A DNA stretch of 16,522 bases from the NCBI GenBank assembly GCA_020434375.1, contig JAGRAY010000021.1, positions 1-16,522 of the forward strand. Reading direction: 5' to 3'. Shown in pieces: positions 6,179 to 12,887 of the stretch. Within the stretch, counting starts at the first letter, position 1; the number at the start of each line of letters is the position of its first letter. This DNA comes from Bdellovibrionales bacterium. Its GTDB lineage: Bacteria; Bdellovibrionota_G; JALEGL01; JAGRAY01. The translations under genes were made by a program, and so were the position numbers. Under the pieces are notes generated by a model. It saw only the letters and a program-made list of their open reading frames with translations, was not told where the DNA came from and did not search any database.

Positions 6179-8083
6179 ATGTCAGGTACAGCTCATAAAT
6201 CGAGCGAAGAAAAATCCAGTAAACAAGTTAAACCAGCAGAGCTTTCTGGCGGCGACTCAAAGGCCACACTCGAAGAATTAGATACGGTTACTATAAGGTT
6301 TGCAGGGGACTCCGGAGACGGGATGCAGCTTACCGGAACACAATTTACAAATACCTCTGCGATTATTGGAAATGACATTGCAACTTTCCCTGATTTTCCA
6401 GCAGAAATTCGTGCGCCGGCAGGGTCGCTGCCAGGTGTTAGTGGTTTCCAAATTAATTTTTCCAGTCACGATGTTCGCACTCCCGGAGATGTTCCGAACG
6501 TTTTGGTCGCAATGAACCCTGCAGCACTGAAAGTGCACCTGCATGATTTAGAAAAAAATGGAATTTTAATTCTTAATACCGATGCCTTTACGGAAGTAAA
6601 TTTAAAGAAGGCGAGTTATAAGAGCAATCCACTTAAAGATGGAACGCTGTCTTCGTATCGATTATTTGAGGTGCCTATTACCGCTTTAAACGGTGAAGCT
6701 TTGAAAGACTTACCTCTTTCGAAGAAGGAAATGGATCGGTGTAAAAATTTCTTTGCCTTAGGTTTGATGTATTGGATGTATAGCCGCACAATGGACCCCA
6801 CGTTAAAGTGGATTGAATCTAAGTTTGGCAAAAAGCCCGATATTGCTGAAGCCAATAGACGCGCACTAAAAGCTGGTTACAATTTTGGCGAGACAACTGA
6901 AATGTTTTCGCATCATTTTAATGTTCCTCAGGCCAAACTTACGCCAGGAACGTATCGACAAGTTACAGGGAACCAAGCGTTGGCGTTGGGCTTAGTGGCG
7001 GGAGCACAATTTGCTCGCAAGTCGCTTATTTATTGCAGCTATCCAATTACGCCAGCAAGCGATATTTTGCATGACTTGTCTGCTCTCAAAAATTTTGATG
7101 TCAAAACAATTCAAGCTGAAGACGAGATTGCTGCCATTGGTGCAGCGATAGGCGCCTCGTTTGGTGGGCAGCTGGGAGTTACAGGAACCAGTGGACCTGG
7201 TTTGGCGCTTAAGTCCGAAGCTCTCGGATTAGCGGTTATGGCTGAACTTCCTCTTGTTGTGGTCAATGTGCAACGCGCAGGTCCTAGCACGGGTATGCCT
7301 ACCAAGACAGAGCAAGCTGACTTATTGCAGGCGATGTTTGGTCGAAATGGTGAATGTCCTCTAGCTATTTTAGCGCCAGCAACACCCAGTGAGTGTTTTT
7401 TCTATGCGATTGAGTCTCTTCGAATCGCTACAAAATATATGTGTCCGGTTATTTTACTAACAGATGGTTTTTTGGCAAACGGTGCAGAACCATGGGCCAT
7501 ACCAGATATTGAGACATTCAAAAAGTTCGAAATCAAGCATCTCGTGGATGCTAATAATTTTCAGCCTTATCAGAGAGACGATAAAACCTTGGCGCGCCCT
7601 TGGGTCATGCCAGGAACCAAAGGTCTTGAGCACCGCATTGGTGGTCTTGAAAAGCAAGATATCACCGGTAATGTTAGCTATGATCCTGAAAATCATGAAA
7701 AGATGACTAAACTCAGGGCTTCTAAGATTGAGCGTATCACTCAAGAAATTGGAGACACGGTTATTTCAGGAAAGTCTTCGGGAAAAGTTTTGGTGGTTGG
7801 TTGGGGTAATACCTACGGAGCCATTACAACGGCTGTAGAAAGACTTCAAAAAGAAGGCAAAAGCGTTTCAAGTATACATCTCAGACATTTAAATCCATTT
7901 CCAAAAGACCTCGAAAAGATCTTTTCAAGTTTTGAAAAGATCTTGGTTCCAGAAATAAATATGGGACAACTTCGAATGTTGCTTCGAAGTAAATATCTCG
8001 TGGATGCCATAGGATACAATAAGGTCCAAGGGCAACCCATGAAAATATCCGAAGTTAAAAAAGCTATTGAGGAGCTATTATGA
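6179..8083 (+). CDS. korA: 2-oxoacid:ferredoxin oxidoreductase, fused gamma-alpha subunit (2-oxoglutarate type likely)
   Basis: A 634-residue subunit with a non-conserved hydrophilic N-terminal tail of about 33 residues. The gamma domain is at about 36-225 (IRFAGDSGDGMQLTG, PAEIRAPAGSLPGVSGFQI). The alpha domain runs from about 262, with the family signature YPITPAS at 288-294, the segment IQAEDEIAAIGAAIGASFGG containing the expected thiamine-activating Glu, and TGTSGPGLALKSEALG plus VNVQRAGPSTGMPTKTEQADL. A C-terminal domain begins at about 536 (VLVVGWGNTYGAI). With the beta subunit it oxidatively decarboxylates a 2-oxoacid to its acyl-CoA and reduces ferredoxin. The two-subunit gamma-alpha plus beta layout without a ferredoxin-like delta subunit resembles archaeal and mycobacterial KorAB. 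The 2-oxoglutarate preference is inferred from overall resemblance, and pyruvate or broad specificity remains possible. Its stop overlaps the korB start by four bases (ATGA). Confidence 0.9.
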   Translation: MSGTAHKSSEEKSSKQVKPAELSGGDSKATLEELDTVTIRFAGDSGDGMQLTGTQFTNTSAIIGNDIATFPDFPAEIRAPAGSLPGVSGFQINFSSHDVRTPGDVPNVLVAMNPAALKVHLHDLEKNGILILNTDAFTEVNLKKASYKSNPLKDGTLSSYRLFEVPITALNGEALKDLPLSKKEMDRCKNFFALGLMYWMYSRTMDPTLKWIESKFGKKPDIAEANRRALKAGYNFGETTEMFSHHFNVPQAKLTPGTYRQVTGNQALALGLVAGAQFARKSLIYCSYPITPASDILHDLSALKNFDVKTIQAEDEIAAIGAAIGASFGGQLGVTGTSGPGLALKSEALGLAVMAELPLVVVNVQRAGPSTGMPTKTEQADLLQAMFGRNGECPLAILAPATPSECFFYAIESLRIATKYMCPVILLTDGFLANGAEPWAIPDIETFKKFEIKHLVDANNFQPYQRDDKTLARPWVMPGTKGLEHRIGGLEKQDITGNVSYDPENHEKMTKLRASKIERITQEIGDTVISGKSSGKVLVVGWGNTYGAITTAVERLQKEGKSVSSIHLRHLNPFPKDLEKIFSSFEKILVPEINMGQLRMLLRSKYLVDAIGYNKVQGQPMKISEVKKAIEELL

Positions 8084-9096
8084 GTGCGCAATTAAATCTG
8101 AGTCGTGAAGATTTTGTTTCAGATCAAGAGGTGCGTTGGTGTCCTGGTTGTGGTGACTATGCCATCTTAGCAACAGTTCAACGTGTGGTTCCAAAACTCA
8201 ATATTCCTCGAGAAAACTTTGTGTTTATCTCTGGCATAGGGTGTTCAAGCCGATTCCCTTACTACATGAACACCTATGGTTTTCATACCATTCATGGACG
8301 AGCAATGACAATCTCTACAGGATTAGCGGTTTCAAGACCCGACCTTTCGATATGGGTGATTACAGGTGATGGTGATGCTTTGTCCATTGGTGGAAACCAT
8401 TTTATTCATTGCATGAGACGAAACGTTAATCTCAATGTTCTCATGTTTAACAATCGAATTTATGGATTGACCAAAGGGCAGTACTCTCCAACTTCTGAGG
8501 TAGGTAAAAAAACGAAGTCGACTCCGTATGGTTCGGTTGAGCAGCCTGTTAATGCAATTTCGTTAGCGATGGCGTCCGAGGCAACGTTTATTGCACGATC
8601 ATTTGATGTTCATACTAATCATTTAGGCGGAGTCATTCAGCGTGCGGCGGAACACAAGGGAATGTCCTTTGTTGAAGTCTATCAAAATTGTAATATTTTT
8701 AACGATGGGGCTTTTAAAGATATTACTGAGCGAAGTGTTCGAGATGATCGTGTTCTTGAACTAGAACACGGAAAGCCAATGCTTTTTGGAGCTGAGAAAA
8801 AGAAGGGTATTTGTTTTGAAAACGGTGTGCCAAGAGTCGTCAAAATAGGCGAAAATGGCGTTACTGAAAAAGACATTGCTGTTCACGACGAAACAGGTGA
8901 GAACCCAGCCATTGCTTATATGTTATCGCGCCTAGACTATCCGGAGTTTCCAGTTCCAATGGGAATTTTTCGAAATGTTCTTCGACCGACCTATGGTGAA
9001 ATTGTTAACGAACAAGTTGAATCTGTTAAGGCTCAAAAAGGCAAGGGCGATTTGAGAAAGCTCTTAAGAGGAACAGACACTTGGGAGGTTAAATAA
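8080..9096 (+). CDS. korB: 2-oxoacid:ferredoxin oxidoreductase, beta subunit
   Basis: A 338-residue thiamine-diphosphate and [4Fe-4S] subunit. Cluster cysteines are Cys21 and Cys24 (WCPGCGDYAIL), Cys55 (SGIGCSSRFPYY) and probably Cys204 (VYQNCNIFNDG). The cofactor motif starts at GDGDALSIGGNHFIH (97-110) and ends at NNRIYGLTKGQYSPTS (124-139), which ligates the magnesium-diphosphate. The segment HGRAMTISTGLAVSRPDL is typical of KorB/OforB. The C-terminal extension of about 100 residues, with GICFENGVPRVVKIGENG, marks the longer KorB-like form. It overlaps korA by four bases, so translation is coupled and subunit stoichiometry kept equal. Electrons must leave to a separate ferredoxin, because no delta subunit is encoded here. 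It is followed after four bases by the zinc-ribbon CBS gene. Confidence 0.92.
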   Translation: MSAQLNLSREDFVSDQEVRWCPGCGDYAILATVQRVVPKLNIPRENFVFISGIGCSSRFPYYMNTYGFHTIHGRAMTISTGLAVSRPDLSIWVITGDGDALSIGGNHFIHCMRRNVNLNVLMFNNRIYGLTKGQYSPTSEVGKKTKSTPYGSVEQPVNAISLAMASEATFIARSFDVHTNHLGGVIQRAAEHKGMSFVEVYQNCNIFNDGAFKDITERSVRDDRVLELEHGKPMLFGAEKKKGICFENGVPRVVKIGENGVTEKDIAVHDETGENPAIAYMLSRLDYPEFPVPMGIFRNVLRPTYGEIVNEQVESVKAQKGKGDLRKLLRGTDTWEVK

Positions 9097-9100
9097 AGCT

Positions 9101-9601
9101 ATGCTTTGTCCTTCATGCTCTTACGACAATATTGATGGCGTTGATCAATGTGAGCAATGTGGCACGTCTCTCATGCAGGAAGACACCAACCCGGAAAACC
9201 GTATGGATTCGAATCATATTCGAATTATTACGGACCCTATTAGAAAAGCTAATCTTCAGGAGGTTGCGATCGTTCATCCGACAACAACAATTTATGAGGC
9301 CTTAAAAAAAATGAAAGATCTGTCTCAGGATTGTGCTTTAGTTGTTGATCGTGGTGAGGTTGCTGGCATTTTTACGGAACGCGATGTTCTAAAGAAAGTA
9401 AAAACTCCTGAAATGGATCTGGAAGAGATTGAAATTCATTTGTTAATGACTATCTTGCCAGAGGTTCTTGATGAAAATGACTCGATTTCCTTTGCGATGA
9501 ATAAAATGGCCATGGGTAACTTTCGCCATGTGCCCGTTAAGAAAACGAATGGTACTTTTACGGTGTTTTCAGTGAAAGATGCACTTAATTATTTATTTTA
9601 G
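9101..9601 (+). CDS. Zinc-ribbon plus CBS-domain-pair protein (last gene of kor operon)
   Basis: A 166-residue protein. Residues 1-24 form a compact zinc ribbon with Cys3, Cys6, Cys17 and Cys20 (CPSC and CEQC). A charged linker with Asn and Asp leads to two CBS motifs: about 52-100, ending GIFTERDVLKKV, and about 112-165, with NFRHVPVKK and a divergent final strand FTVFSVKDALNYLF. The GIFTE(R/H)D motif matches that of the CBS protein at the start of the operon, so the two may be paralogues or form a heteromer; the zinc ribbon is the difference. Its position four bases after korB points to a role with the oxidoreductase, by inference. The stop codon overlaps that of the convergent small membrane protein gene, and a terminator-like hairpin follows at once. 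Confidence 0.85.
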   Translation: MLCPSCSYDNIDGVDQCEQCGTSLMQEDTNPENRMDSNHIRIITDPIRKANLQEVAIVHPTTTIYEALKKMKDLSQDCALVVDRGEVAGIFTERDVLKKVKTPEMDLEEIEIHLLMTILPEVLDENDSISFAMNKMAMGNFRHVPVKKTNGTFTVFSVKDALNYLF

Positions 9602-9834
9602 GACGCAAGACCAGGTTCTTTTGCGTTTTTCTTTCTAAGGTTTGCCATAAATTCGAGCTCTTCGCTGATCACAAGTTGGTCTTTGCGAATGTTTTGAATT
9701 TCGTTTTCAATAAGACGTAACTTATTGTGAATGAGCGTAAGTGCGTATAGCACAACTAAAATAGCCAAAGAAAATAGTAAGACGAATAAGGTGTCGGTGG
9801 TATCCCAGGCTTCAAAAAAATTAGATAGTTTCAT
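9598..9834 (-). CDS. Small single-pass membrane protein with cytosolic coiled coil, unrecognised
   Basis: A 78-residue protein of unknown function. One hydrophobic helix at about 15-36 (LFVLLFSLAILVVLYAL) is followed by an amphipathic heptad-like stretch at about 37-66 rich in Leu, Ile, Glu and Asn, suggesting a coiled coil for dimer or partner binding, and then a basic tail. It has an acceptable ribosome site, AGAGGA, five bases before the ATG, which supports a real gene. It is convergent with the zinc-ribbon CBS gene, sharing stop-codon bases, and diverges from a secreted-protein gene by only about 23-47 bp. No family is recognised. The orientation of the helix is not certain. Confidence 0.7.
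   Translation of the reverse strand: MKLSNFFEAWDTTDTLFVLLFSLAILVVLYALTLIHNKLRLIENEIQNIRKDQLVISEELEFMANLRKKNAKEPGLAS
9603..9630 (+). terminator. Rho-independent terminator of the kor operon, inside the convergent gene
   Basis: ACGCAA (9603-9608) pairs with TTGCGT (9621-9626) and is followed directly by TTTT, C and TTT. The 12-nt loop may gain a further GA/TC pairing. It starts two bases after the stop of the zinc-ribbon CBS gene, in the right orientation to end the operon. It lies wholly within the last codons of the convergent small membrane protein gene, so one DNA segment serves as both coding sequence and terminator. The stem is short (6 bp). Confidence 0.55.
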
Positions 9835-9857
9835 GAGTTCCTCTTTTTTGATTTAAG

Positions 9858-10214
9858 ATGTATAAAGAGCATATTAATTCTATGTATAGAAAAACCAAAA
9901 GAAATTCGCTCAAATTTACTGTGGTTGCTTTTTTTTTCTGCTTTCAAATGATAGGGGCTGATGAGCTTGGCAAAAATGGAGAGGTTAAGATTATCGACAA
10001 TGAGGCAGGCTTCGTTATTTGCACCGGCGGCACAAGTCAACCTTTGTTTTCAAAGACGTGCAGCCAACTCACATTTTATCGCGTATCTGGGGCAAGTGTT
10101 AAATACGAAGGAAAATGCCTGGATTCTAATGGGACCACATTTTATCTGGGGTGCGATGCATTTAATTTCGAATACACTCGAAAGATTCCTCTGAATAAAA
10201 TTGAAAAACATTAG
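9858..10214 (+). CDS. Small secreted protein with four cysteines, unrecognised
   Basis: The reading frame gives 118 residues from 9858. An internal ATG at 9882 would give 110 residues starting MYRKTKRN, which forms a more standard signal peptide: a basic n-region, the hydrophobic core FTVVAFFFCF, and possible cleavage after MIGA. I think 9882 the likelier start, although neither has a strong ribosome site. The mature part of about 85 residues has four cysteines (55, 68, 87 and 99 in the long numbering), fitting two disulfides and an exported location, and many Thr, Gly and Phe residues. No domain is recognised. It diverges from the small membrane protein gene and is followed after 38 bp by the next unknown gene on the same strand, perhaps as an operon. 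Confidence 0.6.
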   Translation: MYKEHINSMYRKTKRNSLKFTVVAFFFCFQMIGADELGKNGEVKIIDNEAGFVICTGGTSQPLFSKTCSQLTFYRVSGASVKYEGKCLDSNGTTFYLGCDAFNFEYTRKIPLNKIEKH

Positions 10215-10252
10215 ATGAATTTGGCTAATTTAGATTCAAAAGGACAAATACG

Positions 10253-10825
10253 ATGAAACATTTATATCTGCAGGTTTTTAGCATGACCGATCATACGACA
10301 GCTTTGAATAATCGATATAAAGGACCTTACCAGGGATTGAACGCGGCACTTACGACATCGATGTTCGAGAGCGACAAAGTTTTCATTTCGAAGGCAGTGG
10401 AGTATCAAGGCGATGAGTTTACTTCATCAGATTTTAAAGAGGCACAAATTATAATGGCCTATCGTCATTCGGACACCGGCGTTCTTGAGGGAACCTCAGA
10501 ACTCCTCATTGCTATTGGTGAAGCACCCTGGGCACAAATGCCGGGTCTAGAAATTGTCGATGCTACGGCATCTGGCAAAATAACCCTAAGGCTTTGGGAT
10601 CAAGACATTAGCTTAGAGCCAGGTCGAGTTACGCGAATTCACTTTGGTAAAACCATCGTTTATATGAAAAATTATGGTTTTGCTAAAACCATTCAGTTCA
10701 CAGAAAATAAACTCGAGATGGGGCCGGCAGTTCTTCATGCGGAAGAAATTCATGATAACTTAACCATCGCTCCACCCTCTGGATCGGGCATGGTTGTTAA
10801 AATGGGGCAGGAGACAGAGCACTAA
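10253..10825 (+). CDS. Soluble 190-residue protein of unknown function
   Basis: The start at 10253 is supported by AAAAGGA about eight bases upstream; a second Met at residue 11 is a weaker alternative. There is no signal peptide or membrane helix. Composition is balanced and slightly acidic, with alternating hydrophobic residues at about 88-165 (segments ELLIAIGEAPW, GKITLRLWDQDI, TRIHFGKTIVYM) that suggest a mainly beta fold, and a Gly/Ser/Pro-containing tail. I do not recognise a family or catalytic motif. It is the last gene before the sigma-54 intergenic region; the paired upstream sites of the next gene begin three bases after its stop codon. Confidence 0.7.
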   Translation: MKHLYLQVFSMTDHTTALNNRYKGPYQGLNAALTTSMFESDKVFISKAVEYQGDEFTSSDFKEAQIIMAYRHSDTGVLEGTSELLIAIGEAPWAQMPGLEIVDATASGKITLRLWDQDISLEPGRVTRIHFGKTIVYMKNYGFAKTIQFTENKLEMGPAVLHAEEIHDNLTIAPPSGSGMVVKMGQETEH

Positions 10826-10827
10826 AT

Positions 10828-10873
10828 TGTACAAGAATGCACAAGTTGATCTGTGTTTGTACATAGATGTGCA
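10828..10873 (+). promoter_or_regulatory. Paired upstream activator-type sites for the radical SAM gene
   Basis: Two related 16-bp sites have starts exactly 30 bp apart: TGTACAAGAATGCACA at 10828-10843 and TGTACATAGATGTGCA at 10858-10873. Both fit TGTACA-N4-TG(C/T)(A/G)CA. TGTACA is itself palindromic, and TGCACA in site 1 is the inverse of TGTGCA in site 2. A 30-bp spacing puts them on the same DNA face (about three turns). They end about 90 bp upstream of the -24 element of a sigma-54 type promoter, the normal place for a bacterial enhancer-binding protein. The activator is not encoded in the window. Confidence 0.55.
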
Positions 10874-10963
10874 GTTTTCAGGTTGAATAGGGATCACCTT
10901 TTTTTTGAGCAGTAGAAATCCTTTAAAATTAGTGTGTTATAAGTAGTTGTGGATTGAATTTGT

Positions 10964-10980
10964 TTGGCATGATAGTTGCT
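10964..10980 (+). promoter_or_regulatory. Sigma-54 (RpoN) type -24/-12 promoter
   Basis: The 17-mer TTGGCATGATAGTTGCT matches the consensus YTGGCACG-N4-TTGCW at every specified position but one (T for C). The invariant GG (10966-10967) and GC (10978-10979) are separated by exactly 10 bp. The predicted start is near 10991, about 40 bases before the radical SAM ATG, and leaves room for its strong ribosome site (GAAGGAG at 11019-11025). Such promoters require an ATP-dependent activator, consistent with the paired upstream sites. Confidence 0.7.
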
Positions 10981-11030
10981 AGGTACTTAGCACATAGCGA
11001 TTTGAAGTTAATTTATTTGAAGGAGTTTTC

Positions 11031-12782
11031 ATGTTGAATTTGGGCGCAGAAAAAAAAATGAAATACACCGCGGATCATACAGAGTTTGAGAATGGTCGTC
11101 CGCCTTGGGTTGATCAACCCACCAAAACGCATTCGGGTCATCCTATTCGCGAGATTCCATGGAGTCTTCCTTATTTCACGCAATCACTTTGTCCAGAATG
11201 TACAAAGGTCGTCAAGGCTAGAAAATTTGCTGAAGATGGAAAAGTCTGGATGGACAAGACCTGTAAAGAACACGGCTATTTTAAAGAACTAATCTCTCCC
11301 GATCTAGAAGTTTATATGGATATGTTTACGTTCAGATTTGGCGACGGCCAAGGCGTTTCTAATCCAATTGTGCCCGATGGAAAACGTTGTCCGGAAGACT
11401 GTGGTATTTGTAACATGCATCATAGTCATACTGCTCTTGCTAACGTTGATTTGACTAACCGATGTGACATGACGTGCCCGGTTTGTTTCGCGAACGCCAA
11501 CGCTGCAGGCTATGTTTGTGAGCCTGATTTAGTTGATATTCGCCGTATGCTTCAAAATCTGAGAGACATGAAGCCTGTTCCAGCCAAAGTTGTTCAATTT
11601 GCTGGAGGTGAACCTACGATTCACCCTCAATTCTATAAGATTTGTGAAATGGCTAAAGAGATGGGGTTTTTCCATATTCAGGTCGCTTCAAATGGAAAAA
11701 ATCTTTCAAATTATGAATTTGCCAAAAAGTCAAAAGATGCAGGCCTTCACACGATCTATCTTCAATTCGATGGTGTGTCAGATGATGTGCAATTTAAAAC
11801 ACGCGCAGAAAAGATCATGGATACCAAACGTAAGGTTGTTGAAAACGCTCGCAAAGTTGGCCTAAAGGTTGTTTTGGTTCCAACGCTGGTTCAAGGTGTT
11901 AATGACCATCAAGTTGGTGATATTGTTCGATTTGCTATTGAAAATGTGGATGTCATTGTTGGTATTTCATTTCAACCGGTGTGTTTTACAGGACGCATTA
12001 ATGAAAAAAATCGTCTGGAAAAGCGATATACCATGACTCACTTAGCACTCGATGTTGAAAAACAAACAGGGCTTGTGCCTGCAAAAGGTGGGTGGTTACC
12101 TTTAGGGTGTACATCGCCTTTTTCTAAGCTTTCAGAAGCGCTTTCAGGAGAACCTGCGATGACGATTACCTGTCACCCTGACTGTGGAAACGGAGCCTAT
12201 TTATTTGTTGAACCCACCGAGAAAAAGGAAGTTCGCTCGTTGACAGATTTTTTTGACCTGAGAGCAGCGCTGGTAGATGTTCAAGCTCTTGCCCGTGAAG
12301 TTCGTGAAAAAAACGAAAGCAACAATGGCAAAACTCGAAAGCATCTTTTTTCAAAGGCTAAAGCTCTAAATATTTTAAGAAGACATTACAAAGCTGACAA
12401 GGCACCAAGAGGTTTGACTTTTAAAAGACTATTAGGTGTTTTGGATGGTTATGCAGATAAAACGGTTTCAGAAGATTCAAACCATCATTCCAAGCATGCC
12501 TATCCTACTTTGTTTGTAGCTGGAATGCACTTTCAAGATCCCTATAATTACGATATCGAACGCGTAAAACGTTGTATTATCCATTATAGTGCAAGAGATG
12601 GTCGGATTTATCCGTTCTGTACGTATAACTCAGGACCCTATTATCGTGAGCGAGTCGAAGAGTCTATCAGTGTCTCTTTGGGAATGTACAAGAACCAGTC
12701 CGACTTGGGACAGTTTCCGTCCCAGGTTAATGAGACGCAGGCGATGTCCGAGCGAAGCGGACAAGCACTACCTCAGTCGTAG
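11031..12782 (+). CDS. Radical SAM protein, COG1964 / tetraether-lipid-synthase (Tes)-like
   Basis: A 583-residue multi-cluster radical SAM enzyme. An N-terminal rubredoxin-like segment has CPEC at 54-57 and CKEHG at 78-82. A second cysteine group is CPEDCGIC at 120-127. The radical SAM cluster is CDMTCPVC (Cys145, 149 and 152), with the SAM-binding GGEP at 192-195. Auxiliary cysteines include 360, 381 and 385, and the C-terminal block has MHFQDPYNYDIERVKRC and IHYSARDGRIYPFCTYN (Cys515 and Cys530). This order matches, from memory, the MJ0619/Tes family, which joins lipid chains in membrane-spanning tetraether lipids, and the related poorly characterised bacterial COG1964 proteins. A role in lipid C-C coupling is therefore possible, not shown. 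The start is fixed by GAAGGAG. The last 20 residues, rich in Ser, Gln and Glu, are encoded by hairpin-forming DNA and look non-conserved. The sigma-54 promoter upstream implies conditional expression. Confidence 0.8.
   Translation: MLNLGAEKKMKYTADHTEFENGRPPWVDQPTKTHSGHPIREIPWSLPYFTQSLCPECTKVVKARKFAEDGKVWMDKTCKEHGYFKELISPDLEVYMDMFTFRFGDGQGVSNPIVPDGKRCPEDCGICNMHHSHTALANVDLTNRCDMTCPVCFANANAAGYVCEPDLVDIRRMLQNLRDMKPVPAKVVQFAGGEPTIHPQFYKICEMAKEMGFFHIQVASNGKNLSNYEFAKKSKDAGLHTIYLQFDGVSDDVQFKTRAEKIMDTKRKVVENARKVGLKVVLVPTLVQGVNDHQVGDIVRFAIENVDVIVGISFQPVCFTGRINEKNRLEKRYTMTHLALDVEKQTGLVPAKGGWLPLGCTSPFSKLSEALSGEPAMTITCHPDCGNGAYLFVEPTEKKEVRSLTDFFDLRAALVDVQALAREVREKNESNNGKTRKHLFSKAKALNILRRHYKADKAPRGLTFKRLLGVLDGYADKTVSEDSNHHSKHAYPTLFVAGMHFQDPYNYDIERVKRCIIHYSARDGRIYPFCTYNSGPYYRERVEESISVSLGMYKNQSDLGQFPSQVNETQAMSERSGQALPQS
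12704..12726 (+). repeat. Hairpin in the 3' coding end of the radical SAM gene
   Basis: CTTGGGAC (12704-12711) pairs with GTCCCAGG (12719-12726) around a 7-nt loop, with one G-T pair. A second small dyad follows at 12746-12762 (GTCCG and CGGAC around AGCGAAG). Both lie in the codons of the variable C-terminal tail. There is no T-run, so they are not classical terminators; they may stabilise the mRNA end or be remnants of inserted repeat DNA. Confidence 0.45.
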
Positions 12783-12854
12783 GTGTATCAATACTTTTAA
12801 TGTATCGATGGGCTGCGCAAAATAACCAGCTCAAGACAGTTCAATTGACGTAAG

Positions 12855-12882
12855 GAAAGGGATGGCATATGCCATCCCTTTC
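12855..12882. repeat. Perfect 28-bp palindrome immediately before mfd
   Basis: GAAAGGGATGGCAT and its exact inverse ATGCCATCCCTTTC abut at 12868/12869, with no spacer and no mismatch. As RNA it would fold into a stem of about 12 bp with a tetraloop. It lies between the radical SAM stop (12782) and the mfd ATG (12888), ending five bases before it. Only a short TTTCT follows, so a terminator role for the radical SAM gene is possible but imperfect. A dyad operator or an mRNA structure controlling mfd translation are alternatives. Confidence 0.75.
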
Positions 12883-12887
12883 TAAAT

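Noticed and set aside
7457..7744. Antisense open frame of 95 codons within korA
   Set aside because: It overlaps conserved korA sequence, shows no protein-like features and has no independent signals.
12684..12693. TGTACAAGAA, identical to the first ten bases of the upstream activator-type site
   Set aside because: It is inside radical SAM codons, lacks the TGCACA half and the paired second copy, and is probably chance.
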